Below, piece by piece: positions 6,675 through 9,390 of a stretch of 9,390 nucleotides of DNA. A program made the position numbers and the translations under genes. The stretch's first letter is position 1. Every line of letters starts with the position of its first letter. Where the stretch lies: the NCBI GenBank assembly GCA_031425095.1, contig JANPIS010000122.1:1-9390 (forward strand), written 5' to 3'. The DNA is from JANNXQ01 sp031425095 (lineage in GTDB: Bacteria > Verrucomicrobiota > Verrucomicrobiia > Chthoniobacterales > Chthoniobacteraceae). The notes beneath the pieces are model-generated. The model worked only from the letters and a program-made list of their open reading frames with translations, made no database searches and was not told the origin of the DNA.

Positions 6675-6681
6675 CCCCCAC

Positions 6682-7752
6682 ATGCAGGATTTCAACGCCA
6701 GTGGCCCCGAGCCGACGCCGCGCCGACACACGGCTCATAGCAGCTTTGACGAGCGCATCCGCCAGCTCGTCGCGGACTGGGGCTGCGGGAAGTCGTGCGA
6801 GATTATCGAGGAGATGATCATGACGGCGCTGAAGCTCGGCCGGGATCAGACGACGGTGGCGGACTTGAAGCTCTTCAATCGCACGCTGAAGGAGCTGCGC
6901 TATGCCGCGCGGGTTTTCGCCCCGTATCGTCACCTGCGGAAGTGTGTGGTCTTTGGCAGCGCGCGCACGCCGGCGGACGCTCCGGAGTCGCTGCTGGCGG
7001 AGGAATTTTCGCGGCGGATCGTGGAGCGCGGGTTCATGGTCATCACGGGTGGCGGGGACGGCATCATGGGCGCGGCGCAGAAGGGTGCGGGGCGGCAGCA
7101 CAGCTTCGGGTTGAATATCCGGCTGCCATTTGAGCAGCAGTCGAACCCGACGATCCACGGCGATCCGAAGCTGATCTACTTCAACTATTTCTTCACCCGG
7201 AAGCTGAACTTCGTGAAGGAGACGCATGCGGTGGTGCTCTTTCCCGGTGGCTTCGGGACGATGGATGAGGGCTTCGAGGTACTCACCTTGCTGCAGACGG
7301 GGAAGGGAAGGCTCGTGCCGATCGTACTCGTGGATACGCCGGAGGGGACGTTTTGGAAAAAGTGGCGCGCTTTCATCGAGGACGATCTGCTCCGCAAGGG
7401 GCTGGTGTCGCGCGATGACTTTCACCTTTTCAAGATCACCGCGGATCTCGACGAGGCGGTGGAGGAGGTCGTGCGATTCTACCGGACCTTCCGAAGCTAC
7501 CGCTGGGTGGGCAATCGGCTCGCGATCCGCCTCCAGCAGAAGATCACGCCGGAGTCGGTGGTGAAGCTGAACACGGACTTTCGCGACCTCCTCGATGGCG
7601 GGGAGATCGTGCAGACGACGGCGCTGCCGCAGGAAAGCAATGAGCCCGAGATTGCTGATCTGCCACGGCTCGTGCTGACGCCGTTCCGGCGGAATTTCGG
7701 GCGGCTGCGGCAGCTCTTCGACGCGATCAACCGCTCGGAGATTGCGCCCTAA
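6682..7752 (+). CDS. LOG-family Rossmann-fold protein (lysine-decarboxylase-like, TIGR00730 type), large form
   Basis: The 356-residue product contains a LOG-type Rossmann domain at about 86-265, with FGSAR at 91-95, GGGDGIMGAA at 123-132 and the signature PGGFGTMDEGFE at 188-199. R173 (in FFTRKL) and E196 correspond to the conserved catalytic Arg and Glu of LOG proteins. Family members are nucleoside 5'-monophosphate phosphoribohydrolases, which release a base from (cytokinin) nucleotides; the old lysine decarboxylase name is a misannotation. Canonical LOGs are about 180-250 residues. This one adds a ~85-residue helical N-terminus and a ~90-residue C-terminus, like a larger form I recall from cyanobacteria and other phyla. 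Which nucleotide it acts on is unknown. The ATG at 6682 follows the TCAACNN repeat and has no Shine-Dalgarno. The next in-frame ATGs (residues 45 and 47) would cut into the conserved-looking helical region. The gene diverges from DAHP synthase and ends at a strong terminator. Confidence 0.9.
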   Translation: MQDFNASGPEPTPRRHTAHSSFDERIRQLVADWGCGKSCEIIEEMIMTALKLGRDQTTVADLKLFNRTLKELRYAARVFAPYRHLRKCVVFGSARTPADAPESLLAEEFSRRIVERGFMVITGGGDGIMGAAQKGAGRQHSFGLNIRLPFEQQSNPTIHGDPKLIYFNYFFTRKLNFVKETHAVVLFPGGFGTMDEGFEVLTLLQTGKGRLVPIVLVDTPEGTFWKKWRAFIEDDLLRKGLVSRDDFHLFKITADLDEAVEEVVRFYRTFRSYRWVGNRLAIRLQQKITPESVVKLNTDFRDLLDGGEIVQTTALPQESNEPEIADLPRLVLTPFRRNFGRLRQLFDAINRSEIAP

Positions 7753-7756
7753 AGCA

Positions 7757-7793
7757 AAAACTCCTGCCCGCTGGATTGGCGGACAGGAGTTTT
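7757..7793. terminator. Bidirectional Rho-independent terminator
   Basis: A 15-base arm AAAACTCCTGCCCGC (7757-7771) pairs with 7779-7793 around a 7-base loop, with a single C/A mismatch (7767/7783). On the plus strand the stem ends in TTTT; on the minus strand it ends in TTTTT. It begins five bases after the LOG-family stop and lies 31 bases past the stop of the convergent autotransporter gene, so it can serve both. Confidence 0.88.
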
Positions 7794-7824
7794 GCGAAGC
7801 GGGCGCCGTGCGGGGCGCGATGGG

Positions 7825-9390
7825 CTAGAAGCTCATCTGCGCGCCCACATACACGTTGTGGGAGTCGTAGTTCGAGGTTCCGAATTCGCCAAAGTAGAAG
7901 GCGTGCATGCCGAAGGTCTGCGTGAGTTGCAGGGTGAAGCCTGCATTGAGCGCGAAGGTGTCGCGGCCGATCTCCGGGGAGTGCACCGAGAAGTCCGGCC
8001 CACCGAAACCGAACTGGGCGGTGGTCGCGTGCGAACGATCGCCGAATTCATGCTGCCAAGTGGCGCGGACTTGCGGCGTCAGGATGGCGGCGCCCATGGG
8101 GATTTCGTAGGCGAGCCGGAAGCCGAGGTTCGTGCGGCTGGACTGGCTGTCCTCCGAGCGGATATCGAGCGGCGCAAGCGAGCCGCGCTCGCGGAAGCCG
8201 TCTACCTGGGAGTAGGTGTATTGCCAGGTCGCGATCGGGCCGACGGTGAGCCCGCCGAAGTGGGCATCGTAGCCCGCCGCGATGAGGGCGTTGAACTCCG
8301 CGCCTTCTGGGCTGCCTTTGGCCTTGCCCTGCAAACCGTCGCGCTTCGTGTCGAAGTCGTTATAGCCGCCACCGACATAGGCCGAGAGGTAGCCGCCCGC
8401 GCCGAAGACGCTGGCATACACGCCGCCACGGATGGAGTCGGCTTCGATGCGGCCGTCGCCACTGAGTTCGACTCGCGAGCGGGTGTAGTTCACGAGGAAG
8501 CCGGTCACGAAATTTTCCGTGACTTTGTAGTCCACGCCAAAGGTCACGCCGCCGGCATCGAAGTCATAACCGCGAGCGGTGGCTGAGTTGCCGACATTCA
8601 CGAACTCGCCGTTGCCTTGGGCGAAGACGCCCCAGCGCGGGCCGCTCTCGGGCAGGATCGCCTTCCCGTCCTTGGGATCGACGAAGGCCTTCGAGTCCTT
8701 GCCGCCGTCGCTGACGAACATATTCCGGCGGCTGGCCGCGCGGACTTCTTCGAGGCGGTTCAGGACGGTAAAGGCCTGGGTATTCGCCGCCGAACGGGTG
8801 ATGGAAAAGAGTGCGCCGAGTTCCTCGGGCGAGAGACGCTGGAATGCAGCGGGCAGCGCCTCCAGAGGGAGAGTATCGAGGAAGGCGAGGAGCTCTGCTG
8901 AATCCGGACCGAGCACGGCTCCGTCGAGAGCGCGAGCAACCGCTCCCTGATTTGGCGTTTCCGCGATCTCCTCGAAGGCGGTGCGGACGAGGCTCAGCAC
9001 GACTTCATCCGAGAGGTACTGCAACCTACCTTCGACCAGGGCGGCCGAAGTCTCAACGGTCTGAAATTCCCCGTTCACGCTGCCCGCCTTCACGACGGCG
9101 ATCCGATCGCCGTTCTGGATGACGTAGCCATTGATCGCGTCGAGCTTCAGCCGCCCGCCGAGGTTTGCGTCTCCGACGACGGTGAGACGGTCGAATTGCC
9201 CGTCTCCCGCGCCGCCGATGCGCAGCTGGAGTTCGCCGCCAGTCTGCGTGTAGTTGCCGCCGACCCGGATCTCCTTGTTGCTGCCACCGGTCCGCAGGAC
9301 ACCGTCGGAGAGTCTGACGTTCCCGAGTCCGAGGGCCTGGGAATTCTCCACCACGATGGTGCCGAGCAGGAGATCGGTGCCGCCGGTGTA
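7825..9390 (-). CDS. Autotransporter (type Va secretion), C-terminal part; 5' end outside the window
   Basis: The frame is open to the right edge, giving 521 visible residues. The fragment begins YTGGTDLLLGTIVVENS, a passenger-associated beta-strand repeat (PATR-like: Y-x-G-x-T, then G-T-hydrophobics). More beta-rich passenger follows to about residue 135. A helical linker holds PAAFQRLSPEELGALFS at about 180-196, typical of the region before the pore. From about residue 250 to the end (about 270 residues) is an autotransporter beta-domain, starting near PRWGVFAQGNGEF, with alternating aromatic strands and a terminal AQMSF. The final Phe is the usual outer-membrane assembly signal. The beta-domain forms a 12-strand barrel in the outer membrane that exports the passenger. 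The passenger function is not visible, since most of it and any signal peptide lie outside. A GTG at 9354 is an internal Val, not a start. The gene ends at the shared terminator. Confidence 0.92.
   Translation of the reverse strand, partial: YTGGTDLLLGTIVVENSQALGLGNVRLSDGVLRTGGSNKEIRVGGNYTQTGGELQLRIGGAGDGQFDRLTVVGDANLGGRLKLDAINGYVIQNGDRIAVVKAGSVNGEFQTVETSAALVEGRLQYLSDEVVLSLVRTAFEEIAETPNQGAVARALDGAVLGPDSAELLAFLDTLPLEALPAAFQRLSPEELGALFSITRSAANTQAFTVLNRLEEVRAASRRNMFVSDGGKDSKAFVDPKDGKAILPESGPRWGVFAQGNGEFVNVGNSATARGYDFDAGGVTFGVDYKVTENFVTGFLVNYTRSRVELSGDGRIEADSIRGGVYASVFGAGGYLSAYVGGGYNDFDTKRDGLQGKAKGSPEGAEFNALIAAGYDAHFGGLTVGPIATWQYTYSQVDGFRERGSLAPLDIRSEDSQSSRTNLGFRLAYEIPMGAAILTPQVRATWQHEFGDRSHATTAQFGFGGPDFSVHSPEIGRDTFALNAGFTLQLTQTFGMHAFYFGEFGTSNYDSHNVYVGAQMSF

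Noticed and set aside
6640..6681. Promoter for DAHP synthase using the minus-strand TTGA units of the heptamer repeat as a -35 box
   Set aside because: No acceptable -10 hexamer lies at 16-18 bases from any of them.

Overview
This is GC-rich bacterial DNA carrying seven confidently called protein genes, the 5' tip of an eighth and a possible short leader ORF. I see no tRNA, rRNA, CRISPR array, transposase or prophage gene. The gene mix fits a Gram-negative bacterium, plausibly of the Verrucomicrobiota or another PVC-type lineage: an autotransporter with PATR-like beta-strand repeats, a TMTC-like membrane protein fused to a TPR array, a type I-beta DAHP synthase, and mostly Shine-Dalgarno-poor starts. 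That placement is an inference from gene content; no marker gene in the window proves it.

Layout: genes alternate in strand. (1) At the left edge is the start of a minus-strand gene (1-74), possibly an ABC exporter, divergent from a plus-strand zinc-free quinone oxidoreductase (194-1156). The shared upstream region holds a 13-pair dyad (125-162). (2) Convergent with the oxidoreductase is a minus-strand pair, engB (2315-2935) then rsgA (1186-2292), separated by 22 bases. These encode GTPases for assembly of the large and small ribosomal subunits. (3) Divergent from engB is a plus-strand gene for a 765-residue multi-pass membrane protein with a C-terminal TPR array (3162-5459). A 22-codon ORF with its own Shine-Dalgarno ends on this gene's start codon (ATGA overlap). 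(4) Convergent with it is a minus-strand DAHP synthase (5496-6512), the entry enzyme of the shikimate pathway, with Gln where the family metal-binding His is expected. (5) Divergent from that is a plus-strand large-type LOG-family protein (6682-7752), preceded by three 7-bp units beginning TCAAC. (6) A strong bidirectional terminator (7757-7793) separates it from the 3' part of a minus-strand autotransporter gene (7825-9390), which runs off the right edge.

The genes are mostly housekeeping and do not form one pathway. The only clear operon is engB-rsgA. No stretch over 300 bases lacks a gene. The longer gaps are 75-193 (dyad and ribosome-binding site), 2936-3096 (leader region of engB, one weak hairpin) and 6513-6681 (divergent region with the heptamer repeat; no convincing -35/-10 pair seen). 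I do not see a clearly new defence or mobile system. The observations most worth checking are the DAHP synthase His-to-Gln change, the ATGA-coupled leader ORF, the dyad before the oxidoreductase and the TCAACNN repeat.
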